Part shown: piece after piece, positions 42,232 to 51,390 of the stretch
How the letters are laid out: each line of letters opens with the position of its first letter
Numbering within the stretch: the first letter of the stretch is position 1
Assembly: GCA_963809385.1 (NCBI GenBank)
Contig: CAWEJL010000007.1
Location: forward strand, 124,001-188,000
Source of the DNA: JAKAIY01 sp963809385
GTDB lineage: Bacteria; Chloroflexota; Ktedonobacteria; Ktedonobacterales; JADMIN01
DNA length: 64,000 nt
Direction of reading: 5' to 3'
Made by a program: the position numbers and the translations under genes
Notes under the pieces: model-generated
What the model saw: the letters and a program-made list of their open reading frames with translations, nothing else
Told to the model about the DNA's origin: nothing
Database searches by the model: none

Positions 42232-44487
42232 CTACGCTCGCGCCACCGTCACTGGCACGGCGTTGAGGATGGCGTCGCCGGAGAGCGGCTCGATCTCGGC
42301 GTCGGGGATCAGACGGTTGAGGTTGGCGCCGGAGTGGGCGTTGGCGACGGAGAGGCGTGTTCCCGGCTGGTCGTGGCCCCAGCCGTGGGGCAGGCTGACC
42401 ACGCCTGGCGCCATCTCGTCGGTCACGCGCACCGGCGCGACGAGCGAGGCTGCGGCGGAGGTGATGCGCGCCTGCCCGCCGTCCGCCAGCCCCAGCCGCG
42501 CGGCGTCGTCGGGGTGGATGAGTAGCGCGCAGGGGTCGTCGCCCTTCACCAGCGGCTCCAGGTTGGCCATCCAGGAGTTGTTGGAGCGTAGCTCGCGCCG
42601 CCCGATGAGCACCATCTCCGGCTGTGCGCGGCCCAGCGAGGCTTGCAGCCGCGCGACATCCGCAAGCAACAGCTCTGGCGCTAGCTCGACCTTGCCCGAC
42701 GGCGTGCGCAGGACTTCGGGGATGCGCGGCTGCAGCGGGCCGAGGTCCACGCCGTGCGGCGCGGCCTCCAGCGTGGCCAGTGTCAGGCCATCGGGGCGCG
42801 CGCCGAAGCCGTCGCCGTAAGGGCCGGCGCGTAGCAGGAAGTCCAGCAGCCGCTCGGGGCCGCGCCGTGGCGCCAGCGCGGCGAGCAGCTCCGCCGGGTC
42901 GCGGCCCTCCACTGGCGAGCCTTTCTGGCGCGTCTCGCGGGCGATGATCTGGCCCGCCACGTAGTCATCCAGCGCGGAGACGGGGAGGCTGGCTCCTTGC
43001 CCGGCGAGGATGCCGGTCAGCCGCAGCAGGATCTCCCATTCGTCGAGCTGTCCGGTGGGGCGCTGGAAGACGGGGAGCGAGTAGTGGGCGATGTTGCGGA
43101 TGGAGAGTTGGTAGAAGCTCAGGTCGTAGTGCGAGCGCTCCAGCGGTGAGGGCGGCGGCAGGATGACGCGCGCGTGGCGCGTGGTCTCGTTGAGGTAGGC
43201 GTCCACGCAGACCATCGCGTCGAGCGTGGCGAAGGCGGCGGCCAGCCGGTCGCCGTTGGGCGCGCTGAGGGCCGGGTTGCCCGCGACGGTGATCAGCGCG
43301 CGGACTTGCCCCTCGCCTGGCGTCTCGATCTCCTCGGCGAGGCAGGCGGCAGGCAGCTCGCCCAGCACGCGGCTGGCCTTGCGCACGCGACTGACGCCCG
43401 GCCCAGTGCGGAATCCTCGCCCGCGCCCCGGCTCGCCGCTGGTGTTGCGCGCCCCGGCGGCGGCCCTGGGGAACATCGCGCCGCCCGCGCGGTCCAGGTT
43501 GCCCGTCAGCGCATTGAGGACATCTACCAGCCAGTTGGTGAGCGTGCCAAACTCCTGCGCGCAGGCGCCGATGCGGCAGTAGACCACGCCATGCTCGGCG
43601 GCGGCTAGCTCACGCGCCAGGCGGCGGATCGTCGCGGCGTCTATCCGGCAGCGCGGCGCAACGGACTCCGGCGTGAACGGCTCCGCCGCCGCGCGCAGCG
43701 CCTCCATGCCGTTCAGATGCTCGCCCAGCGCGCCGGGATTGGCCAGCCCCTCGGCGAAGAGCGTGTTGACCATCGCGAAGAGCAGCAGCGCGTCGGTCCC
43801 CGGCTGGATGGCGTGATGCTCGCCGGCCTCCTGCGCGGTGCGCGTGCGGCGCGGGTCAATCACGACCACTTTGCCGCCACGCGCCCGCAGCGCGCGGATG
43901 CGGTCGCGCATGTTGGGCGCGGTCATCAGGCTGCCATTGGAGACCAGCGGGTTCGCGCCGAGAATCAGGAAATAGTCGGTGCGATCCACATCGGGGATCG
44001 GGATGGTGAGCGGGCCGCCGAACATCAGCCCGGCGGAGACGTGCTTGGGCATCTGGTCCAGCGTCGAGGCGGTGTAGATCGAGCCGCTGCGCAGCGCGGT
44101 CAGCATCGGTGTGTTGTAGAGCTGCCCGGCGAGGTTGTGGACGTTGGGATTGCCGAGGTAGAACGCTACCGCGTCGCGCCCGTGCGCGGCGATGATAGGG
44201 GTAAGCAGCCGCTCGACCTCAGCGAACGCCTCATCCCAGGAGACCTCGCGCCAGTCCTCGCCCGCGCGGACCATCGGCGCGCGCAGGCGGTCGGGGTCGG
44301 CGTCCAGCGCCTTGAGCGCCGCCGCCTTGGGGCAGAGGTAGCCGTGGCTGAACACGTCCTCCTGGTCGCCGCGAATGCTGACCACCTCGCGCCCGCGCGT
44401 GGTGATCTCCAGCCCGCAGGTCGCCTCGCACAGCGGGCAGGTGATGTGGCTCACCCGCGTCCCCGTCTCGTTTGCTGTCCCGTCCAT
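42232..44487 (-). CDS. Molybdopterin-dependent oxidoreductase (DMSO reductase superfamily)
   Basis: About 751 residues. The [4Fe-4S] site is C-x2-C-x3-C (CPLCEATCGLEI) and a fourth Cys in GYLCPKAAALK. MGD-binding patterns follow: YLGNPNVHNL, DYFLILGANPLVSNGSLM, VVVIDPRRTRTAQEAGEHH and, in the C-terminal MoCo-binding domain, LIGRRELRSNNSWMANL and SLPHGWGHDQPGTRLSVAN. Asn-Asn-Ser-Trp near the end is typical of enzymes linked to formate dehydrogenase-like proteins. It has no twin-arginine signal, so it should be cytoplasmic. No partner subunits adjoin it. The substrate cannot be told. Confidence 0.9.
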   Translation of the reverse strand: MDGTANETGTRVSHITCPLCEATCGLEITTRGREVVSIRGDQEDVFSHGYLCPKAAALKALDADPDRLRAPMVRAGEDWREVSWDEAFAEVERLLTPIIAAHGRDAVAFYLGNPNVHNLAGQLYNTPMLTALRSGSIYTASTLDQMPKHVSAGLMFGGPLTIPIPDVDRTDYFLILGANPLVSNGSLMTAPNMRDRIRALRARGGKVVVIDPRRTRTAQEAGEHHAIQPGTDALLLFAMVNTLFAEGLANPGALGEHLNGMEALRAAAEPFTPESVAPRCRIDAATIRRLARELAAAEHGVVYCRIGACAQEFGTLTNWLVDVLNALTGNLDRAGGAMFPRAAAGARNTSGEPGRGRGFRTGPGVSRVRKASRVLGELPAACLAEEIETPGEGQVRALITVAGNPALSAPNGDRLAAAFATLDAMVCVDAYLNETTRHARVILPPPSPLERSHYDLSFYQLSIRNIAHYSLPVFQRPTGQLDEWEILLRLTGILAGQGASLPVSALDDYVAGQIIARETRQKGSPVEGRDPAELLAALAPRRGPERLLDFLLRAGPYGDGFGARPDGLTLATLEAAPHGVDLGPLQPRIPEVLRTPSGKVELAPELLLADVARLQASLGRAQPEMVLIGRRELRSNNSWMANLEPLVKGDDPCALLIHPDDAARLGLADGGQARITSAAASLVAPVRVTDEMAPGVVSLPHGWGHDQPGTRLSVANAHSGANLNRLIPDAEIEPLSGDAILNAVPVTVARA

Positions 44488-44685
44488 CACTGACCTCCCG
44501 CTGTTCCTGGCCCCTTCGCTGGAGCCGCGCCGCGTCGCGCGTACGGGCATGATACGGCGCGGCGGCGCGGCGGGTCAACGGCTGCTGACGCGCGCGGTGA
44601 GTGGTATAGTCATAGGCGATGGCTCAGTGACTTCAGTTCCGCGCCCATGTCGCAATATCGCATCATGCCTGGAAGGAGGATGGCT

Positions 44686-45240
44686 ATGTCCACCCTGCCA
44701 AAACACCTTCTGACCGCCGAGGAGTTCGCGGCGTTGCCGCTCGAAGGGCTGCGCTCGGAGCTGATCGAGGGGGAATTACGCACGATGCCGCCTACGTCTG
44801 GGAGCCACGGCAGGATCACGATGCGATTGAGCGCTCTCGTCGCTCACTACGCGATGACGCATCAACTGGGCGAAACGTACGCGGCGGAGACAGGCTTTCT
44901 GATCGCCAGGAACCCCGATACTGTGCGCGCTCCCGACTTTGCCTTCATCCAGCGAGACCGCGTACCATCACGAGATTCAGATTCTCGTTGGGTTCCTGTA
45001 ATCCCCGATCTCGTGGTCGAAGTCGCCTCTTCTGGTGACCGGCCAGCGGAAATCCGGCAGAAAGCCACCATGTGGCTGGAGGCGGGTGTGCGCCTGGTGT
45101 GGGTGGCCTTGCCTGCCGAGCGGGTCATCGAAGTCCACCGCGCGGGCCAGCCCCTCGTGACGCTCGACGAGTCCGCTACGCTCGACGGCGCTGACGTTGT
45201 GCCAGGGTTCTCGACGCCGGTGGCGGCGATCTTCGGCTAA
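44686..45240 (+). CDS. Uma2 family (DUF820) putative endonuclease
   Basis: About 184 residues: LLTAEEFAALPLEGLRSELIEGEL, then APDFAFIQRDRV, IPDLVVEVASSGDRPAEIRQKATMWLEAGVRLVWVALP. The PDF and the E-x-A/S..K pattern form the PD-(D/E)XK-like metal site. Uma2 proteins are common as many copies in cyanobacteria and Chloroflexota; their role is unknown. The ATG at 44686 has AAGGAGG upstream. Confidence 0.9.
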   Translation: MSTLPKHLLTAEEFAALPLEGLRSELIEGELRTMPPTSGSHGRITMRLSALVAHYAMTHQLGETYAAETGFLIARNPDTVRAPDFAFIQRDRVPSRDSDSRWVPVIPDLVVEVASSGDRPAEIRQKATMWLEAGVRLVWVALPAERVIEVHRAGQPLVTLDESATLDGADVVPGFSTPVAAIFG

Positions 45241-45327
45241 TCTCCACAGCCTCGACTACACGGGTTGCCCCGCATCGCGGGCCGCAGCGCCCTCCGGTAC
45301 AGCTCCGATTGCAGCGTCTCGTGGGGG

Positions 45328-46705
45328 TCATAGGCGGACTTTGAGGGCGGCGAAGGCGGCCAGCGCATCGGCGGGGAGCATGCGCGTGACCTGCTCCGGG
45401 GTGAGCGTGCTGTCTTTGGCGAAGTACATGCGCCCGCCGTGGTCGATGGTGATGTCGTTCAGCTCGCGCATCAGCGGCAGTATCCGCGCCTCCGTGTTGC
45501 GGTGGACGGGGAAGTCCAGCGCCAGGGAGTAGCCGTCGAGCAGGTAGTTGAGCGTGGCGTCGCTGGCGCGCTGCTTCTTCATCACCGCCAGCGACGGCGG
45601 CAGCCCCGCTTCGTGCGCGCGGCTGAGAAGCGCCGCAAAGCCCTTGCGCGCCGACGTCTAGCGGCAGGAACGCCTGATGCTGGATCATGCCGCCCGGCAG
45701 GTAGGAGTACTGCCAGTTGGGTATCATGTCCAGCGGGAAGTTGGCGGCGGGATAGGGGACGCGCTCCCACTCGTGGGAGGCGCGGCGGCTGCCCATCGTC
45801 CACTGCGCGCGGTTGGCGAATGCCGCGCCCGTGTGGGACGACATCGGGCGCGCCAGCATGGGGACCAGGCCTGACGGCAGGCGGCGCAGCAGCCGCGCGG
45901 CCCCCGCTGGCCAGTTCGCCCAGGCGCTCGCCAGCGTCTCCGCCGCGTGCGGGTCCTCGCCCTCACCGAGCTCACGGCCCTCCGCCAGCAGGCCGCGACC
46001 CAGCGCCGGGCCAGTGGCGGAGGCGTCCACCCAGGCCACCATATCGCTGACGTCGGGCGCGGCGGCTTCCATCGCGTCGAGCATCGCGCCCAGCGAGCCA
46101 TGCGCCGCGCGCCGCTCATCTACCATGCCCGACCAGACGCGCGCCATGCGCAGCGTGAACCGGGTGAAAACGCCGAGCAGGCCCATGCCGCCAATCGCGG
46201 CGTGGAAGAGATCGGGGTGGCTGTCGCGGGAACAGGTCAGCCGCTCGCCGCTGGGCAGCGCTAGCTCGAAGCTGAGGATGTGGTCGCCGAACGCGCCCGC
46301 CCGCCAGTTGTTCTTGCCGTGGATGTTCGCCGCCGCCGCGCCCGCCACCGTCACCACGCCGCGCCCTGGGACCACCGGCGGGCGCCAGCCGTCGGGCAGG
46401 ACGCGCCGCCAGAGGTCCGCGATGGTCACGCCTGGCTCGACGGTCGCCACGCCGGTCGCTGGCTCCCAGATGAGGATGCGCGCGGCGGCGGTGCAGTCCA
46501 GCGTGACGCCGCCCTGGAGGATGGCGGCGTCACCGTAGCTGTTGCCGCCGCCGCGCGGGCAGACGGTCACGCCGCGCGCGTCCGCCTCCGCCAGCATGGC
46601 CGCCAGCGTCTCGGTGTCCACCGGGCGGGCGAGATGGCCGCGCGCGCGGTCGCGCATCCCCCAGCCAGTGATGAGCTGTTGAGGCTCTTGCAGCGCGCGC
46701 TCCAT
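45328..46705 (-). CDS. FAD-binding oxidase, DprE1-like, one frame break
   Basis: The FAD-binding PCMH domain is ARGVTVCPRGGGNSYGDAAI, VATVEPGVTIADLWRRVLPD, VVPGRGVVTVAGAAAANIHGKNN and ELALPSGERLTCSRDSHPDLFHAAIGGMGLLGVFTRFTL. The substrate part reads YPAANFPLDMIPNWQYSYLPGG and FLPLDVG; near 45650 the frame changes, and LNYLLDGYSLALDFPVH with FAKDSTLTPEQVTRM ends the protein. This matches the order of motifs in decaprenylphosphoryl-ribose oxidase DprE1. The upstream SDR stops one base before its ATG, so they are coupled. Together they would epimerise a polyprenyl-phospho-sugar for cell-wall arabinose. Confidence 0.82.
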
Positions 46706-46706
46706 G

Positions 46707-47486
46707 CTATACCGCCAATCGTTTCATCACGGCGGCGGGCAGCAGTTTCACCAGCGTCAGCACCGGCCGCCAGTACCACGGAGTATACACCACCTCCGGC
46801 CCGTGCGCGGCGGCGTCCGCAATGCGCCGGGCGACCGCTCCGGGCGCGGCGGTGAGCGCCTTGGGTGTCGTCACTTCAGCGATCATCGGCGTATCCACGA
46901 ACCCCGGCTTGATGGTTACCACGCGCACGCCCGCGCTGGCCAGGCGGTAGCGCAGCGACTCCAGGTAGACGCTCAGGCCGGCCTTGCTCGCCATGTAGGC
47001 GCTGTTGCCCTTGCGGCCCCGGTCGCCCGCTACCGACGAGATGCCCACGATCGCTCCCAGCTTGCGCGGAGCGAAGTACGCGGCGGCGAGATCGAGCCAG
47101 CGGATCGCGCCGAGCAGGTTGACCTCGATCATCGCGCGCTGGTCGCCGAAGCTCCACCCCCCCGGCCCTGGCGGCGGCATCACCCCGGCGGCGTAGACCA
47201 GCAAGCGCAGCGGCGCGCCAGCCGCCTCCATCTCGCTGGTGATCTGCTCAAAGAGCGGTTGCGTGGCGAGGTAGTCGCGAACATCGAACGGGTAGACGCG
47301 CACGACATCCGCGCCATGCGCGTTCGTGATCGCGGCGGCCAGCATCTCCAGATCAACGGCGCGCCGGGCCACCAGCGCCACGCGATAGCCGCGCCGCGCC
47401 AGCTCTCGCGCCAATTCCGCGCCAATGCCGCTCGACGCGCCGACCACGATCGCGCCACCGCGCGCCGCTACAACCCGTAGGCTCAT
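46707..47486 (-). CDS. Short-chain dehydrogenase, DprE2-like
   Basis: 259 residues. The NAD(P) motif is VVGASSGIGAELARELARRGY, then DVRD, LLVYAAGVM (NNAG position), the Ser in IVGISSVAGDRG and the catalytic Tyr-Lys in SAYMASKAGL. The extra length at the C-terminus (YTPWYWRPVLTLVKLLPAAVMKRL) with an amphipathic helix is seen in DprE2. DprE2 reduces the keto sugar made by DprE1. Here the order is DprE2 first and then DprE1, reverse to mycobacteria. Substrate identity is inferred only from the pairing. Confidence 0.82.
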   Translation of the reverse strand: MSLRVVAARGGAIVVGASSGIGAELARELARRGYRVALVARRAVDLEMLAAAITNAHGADVVRVYPFDVRDYLATQPLFEQITSEMEAAGAPLRLLVYAAGVMPPPGPGGWSFGDQRAMIEVNLLGAIRWLDLAAAYFAPRKLGAIVGISSVAGDRGRKGNSAYMASKAGLSVYLESLRYRLASAGVRVVTIKPGFVDTPMIAEVTTPKALTAAPGAVARRIADAAAHGPEVVYTPWYWRPVLTLVKLLPAAVMKRLAV

Positions 47487-47526
47487 TCCCGCTCCCTCAT
47501 CCGTTGTACATTCGCTCGCCCCGCTC

Positions 47527-47588
47527 CCAGCCTTTCAAGGCCGGGGGATCTATCCCCCGCGCGCCGTGCGCCGGCCATTCATGGCCGC
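47527..47588. repeat. Interspersed hairpin repeat, reverse orientation
   Basis: CC-AGCC-TTTCAA-GGCCGG is followed by GGGGGATCTATCCCCC, then CCGTGCGCCGGCC-ATTCAT-GGCCGC, which is the reverse complement of the common unit. It overlaps the last codons of ispD by ten bases. Confidence 0.8.
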
Positions 47589-48304
47589 GCCTCACCCTCC
47601 CGCGTCTCCCCTAGCAGCGACTCGACCACCGCCCAGTCGGCCTCGCTGGTGACGGCGGGGTTTGGGCTGCCGGGGTCGTAGACCCGCACGCGCGCGCCGC
47701 TGGCCAGCGCCAGGCCCGCCAGCCCCTCCGCGCCCGGCTCCTGGAGCGCGCGCGCCAGCAGGTCGCGGCGGATGACGAACGGCGGCTGGAGGCGGGTGAG
47801 GCGGGAGCGTGGCAGCGTCTCGACTACCCGGCCATCCACCACGCGCTTGAGCGTGTCTTTCACCGGCTCGCCCGCCAGCGCCGCGCCACCCTGCCCCGCG
47901 GCGGTCAGGCCGGTCGCCAGCGCGGCGGGGGAGATGAGCGGGCGCGCGGCGTCATGCGCGATGACCCACGCGCAGGAGTCGGGGAGTGCGGCCAGCCCGG
48001 CGGCGACTGACGCGCGCCAATCCGGCTCGCTGAGGATGACGCGCGCGAGTGGAGAAGAGGCGGCCAGCGCTTCCGCCTCAGCGGCGCGCGCTGGCCGGGC
48101 GAGGATGACCACCGCCGCTATGCCGGGCGCCGCGAGCAGCGCATCCAGCGCCCACGCCGCCAGCGGACGCCCGCGCAGGAGTCGCCACAGCAGCGCCTCG
48201 GCGTCCGCCGTGGCAGGCGCCGGAGCCGTCGCGATGAGCAGCGCGCCAGCGGTGGGGGGCGCTGGCGCGGGTGGCTCGTGGCTGGATGGTGGTATGGCGT
48301 TCAT
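47579..48304 (-). CDS. ispD: IspD-like nucleotidyltransferase lacking usual catalytic residues
   Basis: 241 residues. Position after yacL and motifs such as WVIAHDAARPLISP, GEPVKDTLKRVVDGRVVETLPRSRLTRLQPPFVI fit 2-C-methyl-D-erythritol 4-phosphate cytidylyltransferase of the MEP isoprenoid pathway. The N-terminus is unusual: where IspD has a Gly-rich AAG.G.RM..xxPK loop with the catalytic Arg and Lys, this protein has a Pro/Ala-rich stretch (APAPATADAEALLWRLLRG). The late Lys of the NIKVT motif is Ala (NPAVT). It may be a degenerate paralog or a divergent enzyme. It starts 22 bp after yacL. Confidence 0.72.
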   Translation of the reverse strand: MNAIPPSSHEPPAPAPPTAGALLIATAPAPATADAEALLWRLLRGRPLAAWALDALLAAPGIAAVVILARPARAAEAEALAASSPLARVILSEPDWRASVAAGLAALPDSCAWVIAHDAARPLISPAALATGLTAAGQGGAALAGEPVKDTLKRVVDGRVVETLPRSRLTRLQPPFVIRRDLLARALQEPGAEGLAGLALASGARVRVYDPGSPNPAVTSEADWAVVESLLGETREGEARP

Positions 48305-48326
48305 GCGGCGATCATCGGCGCGGCGC

Positions 48327-49514
48327 TCAGGCTGTTCCGGTGCGGCGCGCGGCGGCGATGCTCGGCGCGGTCTGCTTGGGGTGGGCGAAGATCATGCGCC
48401 CGGCCACCGTTTGCAGAACGCGCGTCACCGACACCTCGATCGTGGACTGGAGATACGCTTTGCCGTTCTCGACGACGATCATCGTGCCGTCATCCAGATA
48501 GCCGACGCCCTGTCCGGCTTCTTTGCCCTCCTGGATGATCTTGACCGTCATCTCCTCGCCGGGCAGCAGGATCGGTTTCACGGCGTGCGCCAGCTCATTG
48601 ATGTTGAGCACCTTCACGCCCTGCAGCTCCGCCACGCGGTTGAGGTTGAAGTCATTGGTGATGATCGCGCAGCGCCACTGACGCGCCAGCTTCACCAGCT
48701 TGGCGTCCACCTCCGGCACCTCGGTGGGGTCGGCGTCGGAGATTTCGACTGGCACGCTGGAGTCTTTTTGCAAGCGCTGGAGGATATCGAGTCCGCGACG
48801 GCCACGGTTGCGGCGCATGCTGTCGGAGGAGTCGGCGATGTGCTGGAGCTCCTCCAGAACGAAGCGTGGCGCCACCAGCGTGCCAGTAACGAAGCCAGTC
48901 TGACTGATGTCGGCGATACGCCCGTCAATGATGGCGCTGGTGTCGAGCAGGATGCGGTCGCTCGTGCGCTTGGCGCCGCGCCCTGTCAGGCGGTCGCGCA
49001 GACGTCCGCTCGTCTGATCGCGCTCGTCGTGCTCCTCGTGCTCCTCACTCTCGCGCTCGTCACGCGCGGCGCGCCGCGCCGCGCGCCCGGTGAACGCCAT
49101 GCTGGCCAGCCGGGTGAAGTCGTTCTTGCGCAGCACGGCAATCGTCACCCCGAGCCAGGCGCAGAGCACCGCGACGGCGGTGGGGACCCAGCGGCCCAGA
49201 TCAGCGAATGACAGCTGCGAGAGCGGAAGCGCCAGCAGCGCAGCGATCAACAGGCCAACGACCAGCCCGATCACCCCGGCGATCAGGTCGCTGACCTCTG
49301 CTTTGCGAATCTGCTCTCGAATCCAATGGTAGGGGGCGATGATGATGAATGGCGTAAGCGCCATGAAGATGAGTCCGATGAAAAGCGCGATCCCCACTAC
49401 CGCCAGAAGAGGCAGTCCCCATTTATCCGCTGCGTTGAGTGTACTGCCGACGTCGTACGCCAGCGTCGCCGCAGCCACAAAGACGATGGCGCGGACTATC
49501 ATTCTCCCAGACAT
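48327..49514 (-). CDS. yacL: PIN/TRAM domain membrane protein, YacL family
   Basis: About 395 residues. The first 130 hold four hydrophobic helices. A charged linker (ERESEEHEEHDERDQTS) precedes a PIN nuclease domain: RILLDTSAIIDGRIADI, FVLEELQHIADSSD, GRRGLDILQRLQ and CAIITNDFNLNRVAEL supply the acidic residues. A TRAM domain closes it (GQGVGYLDDGTMIVVENG). It lies in the conserved radA-yacL-ispD order. The role in bacteria is not well fixed, though RNase activity is expected. The ATG at 49514 follows GAGAGGAGC. The 355-bp region upstream holds no gene. Confidence 0.92.
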   Translation of the reverse strand: MSGRMIVRAIVFVAAATLAYDVGSTLNAADKWGLPLLAVVGIALFIGLIFMALTPFIIIAPYHWIREQIRKAEVSDLIAGVIGLVVGLLIAALLALPLSQLSFADLGRWVPTAVAVLCAWLGVTIAVLRKNDFTRLASMAFTGRAARRAARDERESEEHEEHDERDQTSGRLRDRLTGRGAKRTSDRILLDTSAIIDGRIADISQTGFVTGTLVAPRFVLEELQHIADSSDSMRRNRGRRGLDILQRLQKDSSVPVEISDADPTEVPEVDAKLVKLARQWRCAIITNDFNLNRVAELQGVKVLNINELAHAVKPILLPGEEMTVKIIQEGKEAGQGVGYLDDGTMIVVENGKAYLQSTIEVSVTRVLQTVAGRMIFAHPKQTAPSIAAARRTGTA

Positions 49515-49869
49515 GCGATGCTCCTCTCGCATCATGTAGGGCAGACGCCTTGGCCTGCCAGGAATGGCATGAGCCATCCAGTTTGTGTCGCGTGACGCCT
49601 CTCCTCAAGACGTTCCGCCTTAGACACGTCAATGGGCGCAGGATAATAAACCGCGCGCCCTTGTCGCGGAGCTGAGACCCGGCGGGCGCCGCAACCCACG
49701 CGGCGTGTCCGCTGGCGCTCGCTCCTTCAGCGCCGTATTCTGTCTACCTAGTGTAGCATACCCGGCCCTCCAGTAGAGTGGTTGGCGCCACTTTTTTCTG
49801 TCGTTTCCGTCACTCTTAGCTCTCATTCAGTCGAATGGCGTAGGGCGTTTTGTGATATCCGCCCGCTCC
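49515..49869. other. Gene-free stretch between radA and yacL
   Basis: I see the yacL leader with its ribosome site, and GC-rich sequence with short inverted repeats around 49680-49720. There is no credible ORF, no repeat family member and no disA, which sits here in Firmicutes. Confidence 0.5.
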
Positions 49870-51255
49870 CTATGCTGATTCCAGCGCCATCTCGATCGCG
49901 GCGGAGAGTGTTGGCGCGTAGAGCGTTCTGATGCCCTCGACTCGCTGGCTCTCGTCGCTGCTGGCGCCCACCCCGCGCACTGGCGGCGCGATGATCTTGT
50001 GGAATCCCAACTTTGCCGCTTCTCGCACGCGCTGGGCCAACCGGGGAACGGCGCGCAGCTCGCCTCCCAAACCGACCTCGCCGACCAGCGCCAGATCGGG
50101 CGTTACTCGCCGTTCCAGGAAGTTGGAGGCGATGGCCACCGCCACCGCCAGGTCCACCGCTGGCTCGCTCAGCTCGAAGCCGCCCGCCACGTTGACATAG
50201 ACATCCTGCGATCCCAGCCCCAGCCCGGCGCGCTTGATGAGCACCGCCAGCAGCATCTGCAAGCGGTTGCGGTCGAAGCCGGTGGCCGTCTGGCGGGGCG
50301 CGCCGAAGACCGTCGGCGTCACCAGCGCCTGCGTCTCGACTAGCAGCGGCCGCGTGCCCTCCATGCTGACGACCACCGCCGAGCCGGTCGCCTGGCCGCG
50401 GCTCTCAGAGAGGAAGAGCCCCGACGGGTTCGGCACGTCCACCATGCCATCGCCGCGCATCTCGAAGACGCCGACCTCGTTGGTGGCGCCGAAGCGGTTC
50501 TTGACGCCGCGCGCCAGCCGGTACGTGTGGAAGCGCTCGCCCTCCAGGTACAGCACGACATCCACCATATGCTCCAGTGTGCGCGGGCCAGCGACATTGC
50601 CTTCCTTGGTGACATGGCCAATCAGGCAGACCGGCGTGTGCGTGCGCTTGGCGGCGCGCATCAGTTGCAGCGCGCACTCGCGCACCTGGCTGACGCTGCC
50701 CGGCGAGGAGGAGACGAGGCCAGTCGAGACGGTCTGGATGGAGTCCACGACCACCAGCGCGGGCCGCTGCCGCTCGATCACCTCGACAATCGCCTCGACC
50801 TCGGTCGCGGGCAGCAAGTAGAGGCGCGGCTCCATGATCTCCAGCCGCTCGGCGCGCAGCTTGATCTGCTGCGGCGACTCCTCCGCCGAAACGTAGAGCG
50901 CGTCGGCGCCGGCGCGCGCGATATGGCCGGCCACTTGCAAAAGCAGGGTGCTTTTGCCGATCCCCGGCTCTCCACCGATCAGGATCAGCGACCCCGCCGT
51001 CAGCCCGCCGCCCAGCACGCGGTCCAGCTCGTCGGAGCCGGTGGGGCGGCGCTGCGCGGTGACCGCCGCGACCTCCGGCAGCGGCACGGGCGTGACGGAT
51101 TCCACGCTCAGGGACGCCGTGGCCGCGCGCCGCGCTGGCTCAGGCGGCGCTTCGACCAGTGTGTTCCACGCGCCGCAGTCGGGGCAGCGCCCCAGCCACT
51201 TCGCGCTCTCGTAGCCGCATTGCTGGCATGTGAACTTCGATACAGACTTCGGCAT
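49870..51255 (-). CDS. radA: DNA repair protein RadA (Sms)
   Basis: About 461 residues. The N-terminal zinc finger has CQQCGYESAKWLGRCPDCGAWNT, Walker A GGEPGIGKSTLLLQ, Walker B VVVDSIQTV, the RadA motif KNRFG in RGVKNRFGATNEVGVFEM, and the C-terminal Lon-like domain with GGFELSEPAVDLAVAVAIAS and LVGEVGLGGELRAVPRL. RadA drives branch migration during recombination. It is in the clpC-radA-yacL-ispD order, but a hydrolase and a toxin-antitoxin pair now separate it from clpC. Confidence 0.96.
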   Translation of the reverse strand: MPKSVSKFTCQQCGYESAKWLGRCPDCGAWNTLVEAPPEPARRAATASLSVESVTPVPLPEVAAVTAQRRPTGSDELDRVLGGGLTAGSLILIGGEPGIGKSTLLLQVAGHIARAGADALYVSAEESPQQIKLRAERLEIMEPRLYLLPATEVEAIVEVIERQRPALVVVDSIQTVSTGLVSSSPGSVSQVRECALQLMRAAKRTHTPVCLIGHVTKEGNVAGPRTLEHMVDVVLYLEGERFHTYRLARGVKNRFGATNEVGVFEMRGDGMVDVPNPSGLFLSESRGQATGSAVVVSMEGTRPLLVETQALVTPTVFGAPRQTATGFDRNRLQMLLAVLIKRAGLGLGSQDVYVNVAGGFELSEPAVDLAVAVAIASNFLERRVTPDLALVGEVGLGGELRAVPRLAQRVREAAKLGFHKIIAPPVRGVGASSDESQRVEGIRTLYAPTLSAAIEMALESA

Positions 51256-51323
51256 GCGTCGCCTTTCGCTTCGGCTCCAGCGCCGCTGGGCCATGGGATG
51301 TCTCGCTCAGGAGTGATACGGCG

Positions 51324-51348
51324 CCGCGCCCGGCTGGGTTAGGCGCGG
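51324..51348. repeat. 25-bp direct repeat, left copy, flanking the toxin-antitoxin pair
   Basis: The repeat begins CCGCGCCCGGCTGGGTT and ends GGCGCGG, with arms CCGCGCC/GGCGCGG. It matches 52146-52170 in 24 of 25 positions (A for G) and lies 43 bp past the toxin stop. Confidence 0.85.
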
Positions 51349-51390
51349 AGATGCGCGAAGAAGTTGTACTCATGACTGACCGCGCTATGG

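Noticed and set aside
5849..47588. Short ORFs beginning MNGRRTG in many intergenic gaps
   Set aside because: They arise because the interspersed hairpin unit contains ATGAATGGCCGG; the repeats, not conserved peptides, explain them.
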